From Tyzzerella sp. (GTDB lineage: Bacteria; Bacillota; Clostridia; Lachnospirales; Lachnospiraceae), in assembly GCA_017416155.1 (NCBI GenBank), contig JAFQDE010000004.1, forward strand, positions 124,001 through 188,000: a stretch of DNA of 64,000 nt, given 5' to 3'. The position numbers and the translations under genes were made by a program. Within the stretch, counting starts at the first letter, position 1. Each line of letters begins with the position of its first letter. The notes under the pieces were generated by a model. It had not been told where the DNA came from. It saw only the letters and a list, made by a program, of their open reading frames with translations, and made no database searches. Shown here piece after piece: positions 46,758 to 55,410 of this stretch.

Positions 46758-46772
46758 GAAATATGTAATAAG

Positions 46773-46807
46773 AGCAGTCGCTTATGATAGGCGACTGCTT
46801 GTTTTTT
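46773..46807 (+). terminator. Terminator of pckA
   Basis: Nine-pair stem AGCAGTCGC / GCGACTGCT followed by TGTTTTTT. Confidence 0.9.
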
Positions 46808-46827
46808 AGTTATATGTGCATTATAAT
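46799..46827 (+). promoter_or_regulatory. Candidate promoter of the 1-phosphofructokinase gene
   Basis: Perfect TATAAT at 46822 with TTGTTT at 46799, 17-bp spacer; the -35 part overlaps the T run of the pckA terminator. Confidence 0.55.
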
Positions 46828-46859
46828 GGTGTAAGAAAAAGAAAAGTCGAGGAATATAT

Positions 46860-47789
46860 ATGATAGTAACGGTAACAATGAATCCGGCAATTGATAAAAC
46901 TGTAAGCTTGGAAACCTTTGTACATGGCGGGCTCAATCGAGTGAAACATATTCTTGTGGATGCAGGTGGAAAAGGGATTAACGTTTCAAAAACGATAAAA
47001 GCTTTGGGTGGTGACAGCATCGCTACCGGTTTCATTGGTGGTAATAACGGTGTTGCAATTGTTGATATGTTAGAAAGAGAACAAATAAATGCAGAGTTTG
47101 TGACAGTAGGAGGAGAGACTAGAATCAACACCAAAATCGCGGAAGCGGATGGAACTGTGACTGAATTAAACGAAGCAGGACCAGAGATTTCTGAGGATGC
47201 GCAAAAAAAACTCGAGGAACAGTTGATGCAATACGCCAAGGAAGGAACTTGGTTCGTGCTTTCCGGAAGTGTACCGGCAGGTGTTCCCAAGAGCATCTAT
47301 GGTGACATCATTCGAAAGGTGCATGAAAAAGGTGCGAAGGTATTTTTGGATGCAGACGGTGAACTGTTTACACAGTCGCTCGCAGCAAAACCTGATGTTA
47401 TCAAGCCGAATCGTATCGAGTTGGAAAAATATATTGATGCTGATCACAGTCTGACAGAAGAGGAACTTTTATGTGTTGGAAACGACCTGTTAGGGCAGGG
47501 AATCGAAACAGTGATCATTTCTCTTGGACATGAGGGAGCCTTGTTTTTAAAGAGAAATCAAGTTATAAAATGTCCGGCAATATCTGCCCCGGTTCACTCT
47601 ACAGTAGGTGCCGGAGATGCCTTGGTTGCAGCATTTACATATGGTATGGATCAGGGAGAAGATTTTGAAACTTGTACGAAATTGGGAATTGCAACTTCAG
47701 CCGGTGCAGTGTCTACAGACGGGACAAAGCCACCAACAAGGCAAATGGTAGATACACTTCTTCAACATGTGAGAATAATAAAAATGTAA
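46860..47789 (+). CDS. fruK: 1-phosphofructokinase (PfkB family)
   Basis: 309 residues, ATG at 46860, CGAGGA upstream. PfkB/ribokinase fold: N-terminal VTVTMNPAIDKTVSLETF, VDAGGKGINVSKTIKALGG for substrate contact, PNRIELEKYI in the middle, and STVGAGDALVAAFTYGMDQG with the catalytic Asp in GAGD. It phosphorylates fructose 1-phosphate to fructose 1,6-bisphosphate. Normal partners fruR and fruA are absent, so tagatose-6-phosphate kinase (LacC), a close relative, remains possible. It is followed by the 6S RNA gene. Confidence 0.85.
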   Translation: MIVTVTMNPAIDKTVSLETFVHGGLNRVKHILVDAGGKGINVSKTIKALGGDSIATGFIGGNNGVAIVDMLEREQINAEFVTVGGETRINTKIAEADGTVTELNEAGPEISEDAQKKLEEQLMQYAKEGTWFVLSGSVPAGVPKSIYGDIIRKVHEKGAKVFLDADGELFTQSLAAKPDVIKPNRIELEKYIDADHSLTEEELLCVGNDLLGQGIETVIISLGHEGALFLKRNQVIKCPAISAPVHSTVGAGDALVAAFTYGMDQGEDFETCTKLGIATSAGAVSTDGTKPPTRQMVDTLLQHVRIIKM

Positions 47790-47819
47790 AAAAAGGACGG
47801 GTAGTCTTAGAATTATCGA

Positions 47820-47848
47820 TTGAAAAAGTCGATATAATAAACTATAAT
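47820..47848 (+). promoter_or_regulatory. Promoter of the 6S RNA gene
   Basis: TTGAAA at 47820 and TATAAT at 47843 with a 17-bp spacer, placing the transcript start at about 47855, at the 5' arm of the closing stem. Confidence 0.8.
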
Positions 47849-47854
47849 AAATAT

Positions 47855-48030
47855 TGAACCTGGGATGTGCGATACTTCTGTTATTTTGAACCTACAATAC
47901 TTTAAACGGGAATCCTATATCTCTGTAATATGTCAGGCCTCCGTTTGCAGTGGAAGACAGAAAAGCAGATGCGGACACCCACCTAGCAGATGCTAGGAGT
48001 CAAAATACGGGAAACGGCATTTTGGGGGAA
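47855..48030 (+). ncRNA. ssrS: 6S RNA (RNA polymerase regulator)
   Basis: About 176 bases, the right size for 6S RNA. The closing stem pairs CCTGGGATGT (47859) with GCATTTTGGG (48017), and the internal part carries TTGAACCTACAATAC and AAACGGGAATCC, which I recognise from clostridial 6S RNAs. The rest can fold into a long irregular rod with a central bubble, with the TGCTAGG / CCTAGCA helix near its 3' end (47981-47997). Family knowledge: 6S RNA mimics an open promoter, sequesters sigma-A holoenzyme in stationary phase and templates product RNAs. It has its own promoter and a separate downstream terminator. It accounts for most of the 501-base gap between fruK and the first adenine deaminase gene. 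Confidence 0.75.
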
Positions 48031-48044
48031 TTACAAAAGATAAA

Positions 48045-48070
48045 AACAGTCGCGGAAGCGGCTGTTTTTT
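48045..48070 (+). terminator. Terminator of the 6S RNA gene
   Basis: Eight-pair stem ACAGTCGC / GCGGCTGT, four-base loop, then TTTTTT. Confidence 0.9.
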
Positions 48071-48081
48071 GTGTCTAACCC

Positions 48082-48110
48082 TTGAAATCTTAAGTGTTAC
48101 TTATTATAAT
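48082..48110 (+). promoter_or_regulatory. Promoter of the purine salvage operon
   Basis: TTGAAA at 48082 and TATAAT at 48105, 17-bp spacer. It implies an untranslated leader of about 174 bases before the first gene. Confidence 0.75.
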
Positions 48111-48167
48111 TTATGTATAAAATTAATTAATAAACATCTCAAAATTTTTGGCGAAATATGTTATTAT

Positions 48168-48201
48168 CTTGTTGAAAATAAAATATATGAAATTCGACAA
48201 G
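48168..48201 (+). promoter_or_regulatory. Inverted repeat in the purine-operon leader
   Basis: CTTGTTGAA (48168) and TTCGACAAG (48193), 9 bp with one mismatch as DNA (a G:U as RNA), separated by 16 bases. Its right arm abuts and shares one base with the terminator stem. It could be an alternative hairpin that competes with the terminator or a protein site; the spacing of TTGAA and TTCG resembles a PurR double box only loosely. Confidence 0.5.
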
Positions 48202-48261
48202 ATGCACTGTAGGACGGGAAACCTACTTATGCCGACATTTGACGGCAGTGTATCTTTTTTT
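48201..48261 (+). terminator. Branched terminator (attenuator candidate) before the adenine deaminase genes
   Basis: Outer 9-pair stem GATGCACTG / CAGTGTATC, or its 8-pair form with the last C in the neighbouring helix. It encloses two side hairpins, TAGG-loop-CCTA (48210-48225) and GCCG-loop-CGGC (48231-48246), and is followed by TTTTTTT. It ends 29 bases before the start codon, the usual geometry for transcription attenuation. It does not match the purine riboswitch core. Confidence 0.7.
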
Positions 48262-48290
48262 AATCAATAAACATAAAAGGAGGAAGCAAC

Positions 48291-50072
48291 ATGGAGAGGA
48301 CAGTAGACAACTTGAAAGTGATGATTCGAGCTGGGCGAGGCAGAATCCCATCACACAAAGTAATTAAAGGAGGACAGCTTGTAAACGTTATGTCGAGCGA
48401 AGTGTATCAAGCAGACATTGCAGTTTATGAAGATATGATTGTGGCAGTCGGTGATGTTTCTGATTATATCGGACCGGACACAGAAATCATTGATGCAACA
48501 GGATATTATCTTGCTCCTGGTATGATTGACGGACATATACATAGCGAATGTAGTAAGCTTAGTATTACAAGCTATGCAAAGGCAGTTGTGCCACGTGGTA
48601 CAACAAGTATGATTTCAGGATTAGATGAGTACATATCAGTTTCAGGCTTAGAAGGTCTCAAAGAGGTTTTGGCGGAAGTAAAACAGAGCCCATTGAAAGT
48701 ATTCTGGGGAGCACCTTACAAGACTCCATATACAATTCCGCAGTCAACAGTGGCTTATAACTTCACGAAAGAAACACATCAAGAGGTGCAGAAATGGCCG
48801 GAATGTTTTGGTGTATGGGAAACAGTTCGCGAATTTTTACAAGAAGAAGACGAAAATACATTAGGTGCAATTGCAGAGGCATTTAAGAACAGATTGCCTG
48901 TATTTGGCTGTGCCCCGATGGCAATGGGAAATGATTTGAACGGATATCTTTGTGGGGGTGTTCGACTTGACCATGAAAGTTATACACACGAAGAAGTAGT
49001 GGAAAAGATGCGTAAAGGTATGCATATGCTGATTCGTGAATCATGTGTTACACATTTCCTTGCAGAAAATATTCGTGCGGTGACAGAAGTAAATCCTGCA
49101 TTTGCAAGACGTGTGAGCTTCTGTACAGATGATGTTATCGCATCAGATATTTTAGAAGAAGGACATTTGGATAACGTAGTTCGTCTTGCAATTAAGGCAG
49201 GAGTAGAGCCTATGACAGCTATTCAGATGGCAACTATCAACAGCGCTGAGGCATATCGAATAGACCATTTGGTAGGTTCTATCTGTCCTGGTAGAATTGC
49301 CGATATCTTGTTTGTAGATGGTATGGAAAGCTTCAACGTGAAGAAGGTTATGACAAATGGTAAGATGGTGGCAGAAAACCACAAGATTTGTTATGACTTA
49401 AAGGCGCCGGAAAGAAGCAGTGTTCTGAAGGGTGAATTAAAGTGTAAATTGACAACAAAAGAGGATTTTGAATATAAAACATCTATCCAAAACGGTGAGG
49501 CAGATGTTCTTGCCATGGATGTAAAAGGGCCATTCGTGCGCAAGAGAAGAGATGTTGTTCTTCAGATTAAAGACGGCATTGTTATTCCGGATACAGAGCA
49601 GGATGTTGCAATGGTATCTGTGTTAGAACGTTTCGGTAAGAATGGTAACAAGTCTCTTGCATTCTGTTCCGGATGGAAACTCAAAAAAGGTGCGATGGCA
49701 TCTTCGGCAGCTCCGGATGACAATGATATCGTAGTTATGGGTGTTAACGCAGAGGATATGTCAATCGCGGTTAACCATTTAATTAAAAATGGTGGTGGAC
49801 AAGTAGTTGTTGCAGATGGAGAAATCTTAGAATTTCTTCCGCTTCCGGTAGGGGGAATTGTAAGTGATGAGGAACCTGAAGTAATCGCAGCACATGAGAA
49901 GAAGATTGATGCAGCAGCAAGAAGTCTGGGCTCAGACCTTCCGAATCCGATGATGTATATGTTCTTCTTGCCAATCACAGCAATTCCGGATTATGCAATC
50001 ACAGATGTTGGTCCGGTAGATTACTGTAACTTGACAATCTTTGACCCGATTTTAAATGTTAGAGAGAAATAG
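48291..50072 (+). CDS. Adenine deaminase paralogue with altered metal-site residues
   Basis: 593 residues, ATG at 48291, AGGAGG upstream. Amidohydrolase of the adenine deaminase (Ade) family with N- and C-terminal Ade domains (MIDGHIHSECSKLS; SFCTDDVIASDILEEGHLDN; GSICPGRIADILFVDG; C-terminal GGGQVVVADGEILEFLPLPV). Against the second copy, the metal motif DSHIHIESSYVS reads DGHIHSECSKLS and the conserved DGHGSGLEGN reads FGCAPMAMGN, so one His that is invariant in canonical Ade is replaced by Cys. The DD and GHLDN motifs remain. It may act on another purine or form a mixed oligomer with the second copy. It is the first gene of the salvage operon. Confidence 0.82.
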   Translation: MERTVDNLKVMIRAGRGRIPSHKVIKGGQLVNVMSSEVYQADIAVYEDMIVAVGDVSDYIGPDTEIIDATGYYLAPGMIDGHIHSECSKLSITSYAKAVVPRGTTSMISGLDEYISVSGLEGLKEVLAEVKQSPLKVFWGAPYKTPYTIPQSTVAYNFTKETHQEVQKWPECFGVWETVREFLQEEDENTLGAIAEAFKNRLPVFGCAPMAMGNDLNGYLCGGVRLDHESYTHEEVVEKMRKGMHMLIRESCVTHFLAENIRAVTEVNPAFARRVSFCTDDVIASDILEEGHLDNVVRLAIKAGVEPMTAIQMATINSAEAYRIDHLVGSICPGRIADILFVDGMESFNVKKVMTNGKMVAENHKICYDLKAPERSSVLKGELKCKLTTKEDFEYKTSIQNGEADVLAMDVKGPFVRKRRDVVLQIKDGIVIPDTEQDVAMVSVLERFGKNGNKSLAFCSGWKLKKGAMASSAAPDDNDIVVMGVNAEDMSIAVNHLIKNGGGQVVVADGEILEFLPLPVGGIVSDEEPEVIAAHEKKIDAAARSLGSDLPNPMMYMFFLPITAIPDYAITDVGPVDYCNLTIFDPILNVREK

Positions 50073-50085
50073 GAGAGATATGACG

Positions 50086-51819
50086 ATGAAAGATTCTTTG
50101 AAAAAATTAATTGATGTTGCAATGGGAAGAGTTCCTGCAGATGTAGTGATTAAGAATTGTAAGGTTGTAAATGTATTTTCCGGTGAAATCACAGAGGGAA
50201 ACATTGCAATCAGCGACGGACAGATTGCAGGTATCGGTGAATATGAAGGAAAAGAAGTGATTGATGCTGAGGGCAGATATGCTGCTCCTGGTTTTATCGA
50301 CAGTCACATCCATATTGAATCATCATATGTAAGTCCGGAGGAACTCGGAAGACTCTTAGTTCCTCACGGTGGAACAACAATTATGGCAGACCCGCATGAA
50401 ATAGCAAATGTTTGCGGAGAGCAAGGTCTTGCATATATGGTAGAGGCAGGAACACGTACTGCCTTAGATATCAAATATGAGTTGCCATCCTGCGTTCCTG
50501 CAACGCCTTTTGAAAATGCAGGTGCGGTTTTAGGTGCAAGAGAAATCGAGAAGTTAATTCCAAGCAATGATTTCATTGGCCTTGGTGAATTCATGAATTT
50601 CCCGGGTGTTATTTATAACGATGAGGATGTGATTGATAAACTTGTAGCTGCTAAGAAGCAGGGTAAATGGATTGACGGACATGGTTCGGGGCTTGAAGGA
50701 AATGCACTGAATGCGTATGCTTCCGCAGGAATTCTTGCTGACCACGAATGCTCGACTGTAGAAGAGATGAAAGAACGTCTGGCAAGAGGACAGTACATAC
50801 TCTTAAGACAAGGTTCTGCGTGTCATAACCTCCGCACATTGCTTCGTGGAGTTACACCTGAGAACAGCAGAAGATGTTTACTTTGCTCTGATGACCGTCA
50901 GCCAAAAACAATTTTACACGAAGGACATTTGGACAACCATCTTCGTATTTGTGTGGAAGAGGGAATTGACCCTGTAACAGCGATTCGTATGGCAACGCTC
51001 AATGCTGCAGAATGCTTTGGATTAAAAGACAGAGGTGCAATTGCACCTGGATATCGCGCAGATATCGTACTTATGGATGACTTGAAGGATTTCCAAGTGA
51101 ATCGTGTATGGATAGAAGGTAAATTGGTAGCACAGGAAGGCGCTTATCTTCCAAAGATTGAGAAATATGATATTTCTTCTGTAAAAGGAAGTGTTGTATT
51201 AAAGGATTTCTCGAAGGATAAATTCAAAATGAATTTAAAGAGCAACAAAGTGAATGTAATCGGCATTTTACCAGGTGGAGTTGTAACAGAGAAACTGACC
51301 GCAGAAATTGAACTGGATGAAAACGGTGAATTTGTATGGAATCCGGATGAAGATATCGTAAAAGTTGCTGTATTGGAACGCCATCATATGACGGGAAATG
51401 TTGCATGTGGATTCCTAAAAGGTTATGGAATCAAAGAAGGTGCTGTTGCACTTTCCATCGCGCATGATTCTCACAACATTATCGTTGTCGGTGTCAATGA
51501 TGAGGAGATGGAATTTGCTGTGAAAGCATTAGTAGAGCAAGAAGGCGGAATCGTTCTTGTGAAAGAAGGAAAAGTGATTGAGAGCATGCCAATGCCAATC
51601 GCAGGACTTATGAGTGACCAAAGCGGAGAATGGGTAGATGAGAAGCTTACAGCAATTCATGACAAAGCATATGCTGAGCTTGGTATCTGTGGAGAAGTAG
51701 AGCCGGTGATGACACTTTGCTTTATGTCATTAATCGTAATTCCGGCTGTTAAGATTACAGATACGGGACTGTTTGATGTGACAACATTCTCATTTATACC
51801 GGTAGAAATTAACGAATAG
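50086..51819 (+). CDS. ade: Adenine deaminase
   Basis: 577 residues from the ATG at 50086, which is 8 bases from AGGAGAG; the ATG at 50080 is too close to it. Canonical Ade: GFIDSHIHIESSYVSPEELG, LVPHGGTTIMADPHEIANVC, GLGEFMNFPGV, WIDGHGSGLEGNALNAYAS, ADHECST, CSDDRQPKTILHEGHLDNHL and the C-terminal Ade domain (VALSIAHDSHNIIVVGVNDE). It converts adenine to hypoxanthine plus ammonia in the cytosol with a di-metal centre. It directly follows its divergent paralogue and precedes a BMP-type importer, consistent with uptake and deamination of adenine or adenosine-derived base. Confidence 0.94.
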   Translation: MKDSLKKLIDVAMGRVPADVVIKNCKVVNVFSGEITEGNIAISDGQIAGIGEYEGKEVIDAEGRYAAPGFIDSHIHIESSYVSPEELGRLLVPHGGTTIMADPHEIANVCGEQGLAYMVEAGTRTALDIKYELPSCVPATPFENAGAVLGAREIEKLIPSNDFIGLGEFMNFPGVIYNDEDVIDKLVAAKKQGKWIDGHGSGLEGNALNAYASAGILADHECSTVEEMKERLARGQYILLRQGSACHNLRTLLRGVTPENSRRCLLCSDDRQPKTILHEGHLDNHLRICVEEGIDPVTAIRMATLNAAECFGLKDRGAIAPGYRADIVLMDDLKDFQVNRVWIEGKLVAQEGAYLPKIEKYDISSVKGSVVLKDFSKDKFKMNLKSNKVNVIGILPGGVVTEKLTAEIELDENGEFVWNPDEDIVKVAVLERHHMTGNVACGFLKGYGIKEGAVALSIAHDSHNIIVVGVNDEEMEFAVKALVEQEGGIVLVKEGKVIESMPMPIAGLMSDQSGEWVDEKLTAIHDKAYAELGICGEVEPVMTLCFMSLIVIPAVKITDTGLFDVTTFSFIPVEINE

Positions 51820-51837
51820 TAAAATGGAGATGTACAG

Positions 51838-53352
51838 ATGAAAGAACCGATTTTGGAAATGCGGAATATCACCAAAAAGTTTGGCAAGGTTGTGGCAAAT
51901 GAGGATGTCAACCTTACGCTAAATGAAGGTGAAATTCATGCATTGCTCGGAGAAAACGGTGCCGGAAAAAGTACACTTATGAATGTCTTGACAGGAATTT
52001 ATAAGCCAAATTCCGGGGCTATATATTACAAAGGAAATAAGGTGAAAATCAAGTCGCCGCGCCACGCAGTAGACTTGGGCATTGGTATGGTACACCAGCA
52101 TTTTCATCTGATTCCAACATTGTCTGCCGCAGAAAACGTATTTTTATATACACCGAGTTGTAAAAGAGTGTTACATAAAAAAGAAATGGAAGATGCCATA
52201 GAAAATTGTTCTAAAGAATTCCATTTGGATGTTGATCCTTCTGCAAAGATATGGCAAATGTCAGTTGGAGAACAGCAGAGAGTTGAGATTATCAAACTTC
52301 TTTATCGTGGGGCAGATATTCTGATTCTCGACGAACCATCTGCTGTACTTACCGCACAGGAAGCGGTGGAAATGTTCAAGAATCTACGCAAAATGGCAGA
52401 AAGTGGTAAGAGCGTAGTAGTCATTTCCCATAAGATGAACGAGGTTATGCAGTTTGCTGACCGAATTACAGTTTTAAAAGGCGGAAAAGTGGAGGATACC
52501 ATGCTTGCAGAAGAGGCGACTGTTGAGCGTCTGACAAAAGCAGTTGTGGGTGATCGCGAATTCGTTCCGCAGACGAATGAGGGAAGTGCAAAGAAGGAAC
52601 AAGTTGTTCTTGAAATGAAAGATGTTGTAGTAAAGAATGACAAGGGACTCAATGCATTGAAAAATGTTTCTCTCAATATTCATGCAGGTGAGATTTTTGG
52701 AATTGCCGGTGTTGCAGGAAATGGACAAAAAGAGTTGGCTGAAGTAATAGCGGGACTTCGAAAAGCAGAAGAAGGTACTATTTTCTTGAATGGTGAGGAC
52801 GTGACTAAGCTAAGTGTGAAAGAGCGTATCCGGAAAAAGATAGCCTTTATTCCCGAAGACCGTCTAACAATGGGACTCGTTCCGGGAATGACCATGGATG
52901 AAAATCGTGTTCTTAAGCAATACAATGAGCAACAATTCAGTAAACACGGTATTTTGAAGAAGAAAGCGATATCTGATGCAGTAGATGCAGAAATTGAACG
53001 ACATGAGATTAAAATTGTTGGCAAGAGTGCCCCGGTATCTTTGATGTCAGGAGGTAACCAGCAGAAACTGATTATTGCTAGAGAAATCAGTGGAGAGCCT
53101 ACACTTTTGATTTGCGCGTATCCATCCAGAGGATTGGATATGGGGGCGGCAGAAGCGGTACGTCAGATTTTACTTGAACAGTGTAAGAAAGGTGTCGCAG
53201 TTCTTATGATATCAGAAGAATTAGATGAATTATTCCAGATGTCAGATCGTATAGGTGTTCTTTGCGATGGTGAGATGATGGCCATTTTGGACAGCCATGA
53301 GACGGACTATGAAACAGTAGGAAGGTTAATGTCGGGTGAGCGCTATGAATAA
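51838..53352 (+). CDS. Nucleoside/purine ABC importer ATPase (NupA/BMP type)
   Basis: 504 residues, ATG at 51838, AATGGAG upstream. Tandem ABC domains: Walker A GENGAGKST, VHQHFHLIPTLSA, signature region MSVGEQQRVEIIKLLYRGA, Walker B LILDEPSAVLT in domain 1; GVAGNGQKELAEVIAG, IPEDRLTMGLVPGMT, MSGGNQQKLIIAREI and AYPSRGLDMGA in domain 2. This is the arrangement of nucleoside importers such as NupABC or RnsBCD. Its stop overlaps the following permease start, so expression is coupled. Confidence 0.93.
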   Translation: MKEPILEMRNITKKFGKVVANEDVNLTLNEGEIHALLGENGAGKSTLMNVLTGIYKPNSGAIYYKGNKVKIKSPRHAVDLGIGMVHQHFHLIPTLSAAENVFLYTPSCKRVLHKKEMEDAIENCSKEFHLDVDPSAKIWQMSVGEQQRVEIIKLLYRGADILILDEPSAVLTAQEAVEMFKNLRKMAESGKSVVVISHKMNEVMQFADRITVLKGGKVEDTMLAEEATVERLTKAVVGDREFVPQTNEGSAKKEQVVLEMKDVVVKNDKGLNALKNVSLNIHAGEIFGIAGVAGNGQKELAEVIAGLRKAEEGTIFLNGEDVTKLSVKERIRKKIAFIPEDRLTMGLVPGMTMDENRVLKQYNEQQFSKHGILKKKAISDAVDAEIERHEIKIVGKSAPVSLMSGGNQQKLIIAREISGEPTLLICAYPSRGLDMGAAEAVRQILLEQCKKGVAVLMISEELDELFQMSDRIGVLCDGEMMAILDSHETDYETVGRLMSGERYE

Positions 53353-54415
53353 ATTCAGATTTGAAAAAAGAGAAAAACAAAGTGCTCTTCGTACGTTGAT
53401 TATAACCGCAGTTTCTGTTTTGTTGGCGCTGGTGTGTTGTGGTATTCTCATTTTTTCGGTAGGAAGTAAACCTTTGAAAGTATATGAAACCATGCTGACA
53501 CAAGTGTTTCTCTCCCCAACGGGAATTAAAAATATGTTGCGTTCAAGCTTGCCGCTGATGTTCTGTGGACTGGGCGTTGCATTGACTTTTAAAATGAACC
53601 TGAATAATATCGGAGCAGAAGGGCAGTATGCAGCAGGCGTAATTGCCGGCGGCGCGTTTGTACTTTTCGGACCGGATATCGAAGGAGTTCCGGGGATGAT
53701 TATCACGGCTCTGTGCTGTTTTCTTGGTGGAGCTATTTGGGCATTGATTTGTGCAATACCAAAAGCTTATTGGGGTGTCAATGAAAGTATTACGACATTG
53801 ATGATGAATTATATTGCACTCATGATTTTGGCATATCTTTGCTTGGGGCCTTGGAAGATGCCGAGACAGAATACCGGTATGACAGAACGTATTCCTAGAA
53901 GCATGGATATTCCTGAGATTATGATAGGAGATATACAGATTAGTGTCGGAGTTTTTATCGGAATTATTGTAGCTGCACTCATATATTGTGCCTATAAATA
54001 CACAACCGGCGGTTATCAGCTCACGGTTATCAGTAAGAGTCCGAAATCAGCGCAATATGCAGGCATCAGTATCAAGAAAAATATTTTGATGGTAATGTCA
54101 TTAAGCGGTGGTCTTGCAGGCCTTGCAGGATTCATGCAGTATGCAGGTGTCGCACATCGAATTGTGGAAAATATGCCGAACAATGCCGGCTATACGGCGA
54201 TTGTCATTGCATACTTAAGTCGCTTGAATCCATTTACAGTTGTAGTAGTATCCATTTTGTTCGGAGGTTTGCAAAACAGTACGGCATACGTGCAGAGTTT
54301 GGGCGTGCCGTCACAGATTGCTACCATGATGCAAGGTGTGATCATGATATTCGTTATCGCGGGAGATTTCTTCCAAAGATATAGATTAGTGATAGCAAAG
54401 GAGGGGAAAGCATGA
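53345..54415 (+). CDS. Nucleoside/purine ABC importer permease 1
   Basis: 356 residues from the ATG at 53345, overlapping the ATPase stop by 8 bases (GGGTGAG upstream). Eight to nine membrane helices, with the BPD_transp_2 signatures SLPLMFCGLGVALTFKMNLN, NIGAEGQYAAGVIAGGAFV, WGVNESITTLMMNYIALMI and the coupling loop SKSPKSAQYAGISIKKN. GVAHRIVENMPNNAGYTAI and AYLSRLNPFTVVVVS are characteristic of nucleoside permease NupB/RnsC-like proteins. It forms a dimer with the following permease. Confidence 0.92.
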   Translation: MNKFRFEKREKQSALRTLIITAVSVLLALVCCGILIFSVGSKPLKVYETMLTQVFLSPTGIKNMLRSSLPLMFCGLGVALTFKMNLNNIGAEGQYAAGVIAGGAFVLFGPDIEGVPGMIITALCCFLGGAIWALICAIPKAYWGVNESITTLMMNYIALMILAYLCLGPWKMPRQNTGMTERIPRSMDIPEIMIGDIQISVGVFIGIIVAALIYCAYKYTTGGYQLTVISKSPKSAQYAGISIKKNILMVMSLSGGLAGLAGFMQYAGVAHRIVENMPNNAGYTAIVIAYLSRLNPFTVVVVSILFGGLQNSTAYVQSLGVPSQIATMMQGVIMIFVIAGDFFQRYRLVIAKEGKA

Positions 54416-55341
54416 TGAATTTGATTGTTGCGATTCTCTCAGGAGCAGTTGTGTATGCAGTTTCTGTACTGTATGCCGGAATCGGCGAAACATTTACAGA
54501 GCGTTCAGGTGTTATGAATCTGGGTGTGGAAGGCATTATGCTAATGGGAGCTATGAGTGGCTGTGTTACAGCATTCCATACAAGAAACCTTGCACTTGCC
54601 ATGTTGATAGTTATTCTGACCGGAGCGGTACTAGGATTGATTTTTGCATTTTTAACCGTAACATTACAGTCAGACCAGACGGTATGCGGAATGGCAATGT
54701 TAATATTGGGAACCGGACTCTCTGGTTTCCTCGGAGAAGACATTGCCAGCAAACCAATTAATTTGAAGTTTACGAAAATACCACTTCCGGTGCTCTCAGA
54801 GATACCGATTATTGGAGATATTCTCTTCAACCAGAACCTGTTGGTATATATTATGTATCTTCTTCTACCTTTAGCTACATTTTACATCTACAAGACAAGA
54901 TGGGGACTCAAACTTCGGGCACTTGGTGAGAATCCGGCGGTGCTTGATGCAGCAGGCGAGAATGTATTCGCAATGAGATATGGATATATTGTTTTCGGAA
55001 CAACTATGATGGCAATCAGCGGTGCATTTGTTTCATTGGCACAGACAAATGTTTGGCAGGAAGGAATGACTGCAGGTAAAGGTTGGATTGCATTTGCACT
55101 TGTGGCATTCTCATCTTGGAATCCAGCCACGTTGGCTTTGGGAGCATTGTTGTTTGGCTTTATCAGTAATTTGGGAAGTAATCTGCAGATATATCTGCCG
55201 GGTGTCCCGACAGAAATCTTTAGTGCGATGCCATATGTGGCAACGATTGTAGTATTGATTATTTCCACAGGTAATTTCCGCAAGAAACATACTGCCGAAC
55301 CGGCAGCACTTGCGAAAGCGTACGACCGTGAAAGTCGTTAA
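54412..55341 (+). CDS. Nucleoside/purine ABC importer permease 2
   Basis: 309 residues; ATGATG start in an overlap with permease 1 (AAAGGAGGGG upstream). Markers of the NupC/RnsD type: TFTERSGVMNLGVEGIMLMG, GMAMLILGTGLSGFLGED, LGENPAVLDAAGENVFAMRY, YIVFGTTMMAISGAFVSLAQ and WQEGMTAGKGWIAFALVAF followed by SSWNPATLALGALLFG. Eight or so membrane helices. A short hairpin follows before the binding-protein gene. Confidence 0.92.
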   Translation: MMNLIVAILSGAVVYAVSVLYAGIGETFTERSGVMNLGVEGIMLMGAMSGCVTAFHTRNLALAMLIVILTGAVLGLIFAFLTVTLQSDQTVCGMAMLILGTGLSGFLGEDIASKPINLKFTKIPLPVLSEIPIIGDILFNQNLLVYIMYLLLPLATFYIYKTRWGLKLRALGENPAVLDAAGENVFAMRYGYIVFGTTMMAISGAFVSLAQTNVWQEGMTAGKGWIAFALVAFSSWNPATLALGALLFGFISNLGSNLQIYLPGVPTEIFSAMPYVATIVVLIISTGNFRKKHTAEPAALAKAYDRESR

Positions 55342-55351
55342 TTTACGCGAA

Positions 55352-55382
55352 TGTAATTGCCCACACATCGATGGGCATTGCA
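55352..55382 (+). promoter_or_regulatory. Small hairpin between permease and binding-protein genes
   Basis: Arms TGTAATTGCCCA / TGGGCATTGCA with one bulge and no T run. Likely a processing or stability element, located upstream of the binding-protein gene. Confidence 0.5.
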
Positions 55383-55410
55383 GATAAATATTTTAAGGAG
55401 GAACTTAAAA

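Noticed and set aside
46442-47296. Long minus-strand open frame (284 codons) across the end of pckA and start of fruK
   Set aside because: It runs antisense to two well-supported genes and across the pckA terminator, has no ribosome site, and its Ser/Thr/Pro-rich translation fits a shadow of the coding strand.
48168-48201. PurR double box in the purine-operon leader
   Set aside because: Spacing of TTGAA and TTCG is right, but only one arm has the CGAA core and the flanking bases do not fit; kept as an unassigned inverted repeat.
48117-48261. Purine riboswitch before the adenine deaminase genes
   Set aside because: The three-way layout is similar, but the conserved J1/2 (TATA-type) and J2/3 (TACC-type) bases and the loop-loop contacts of the purine family are absent.
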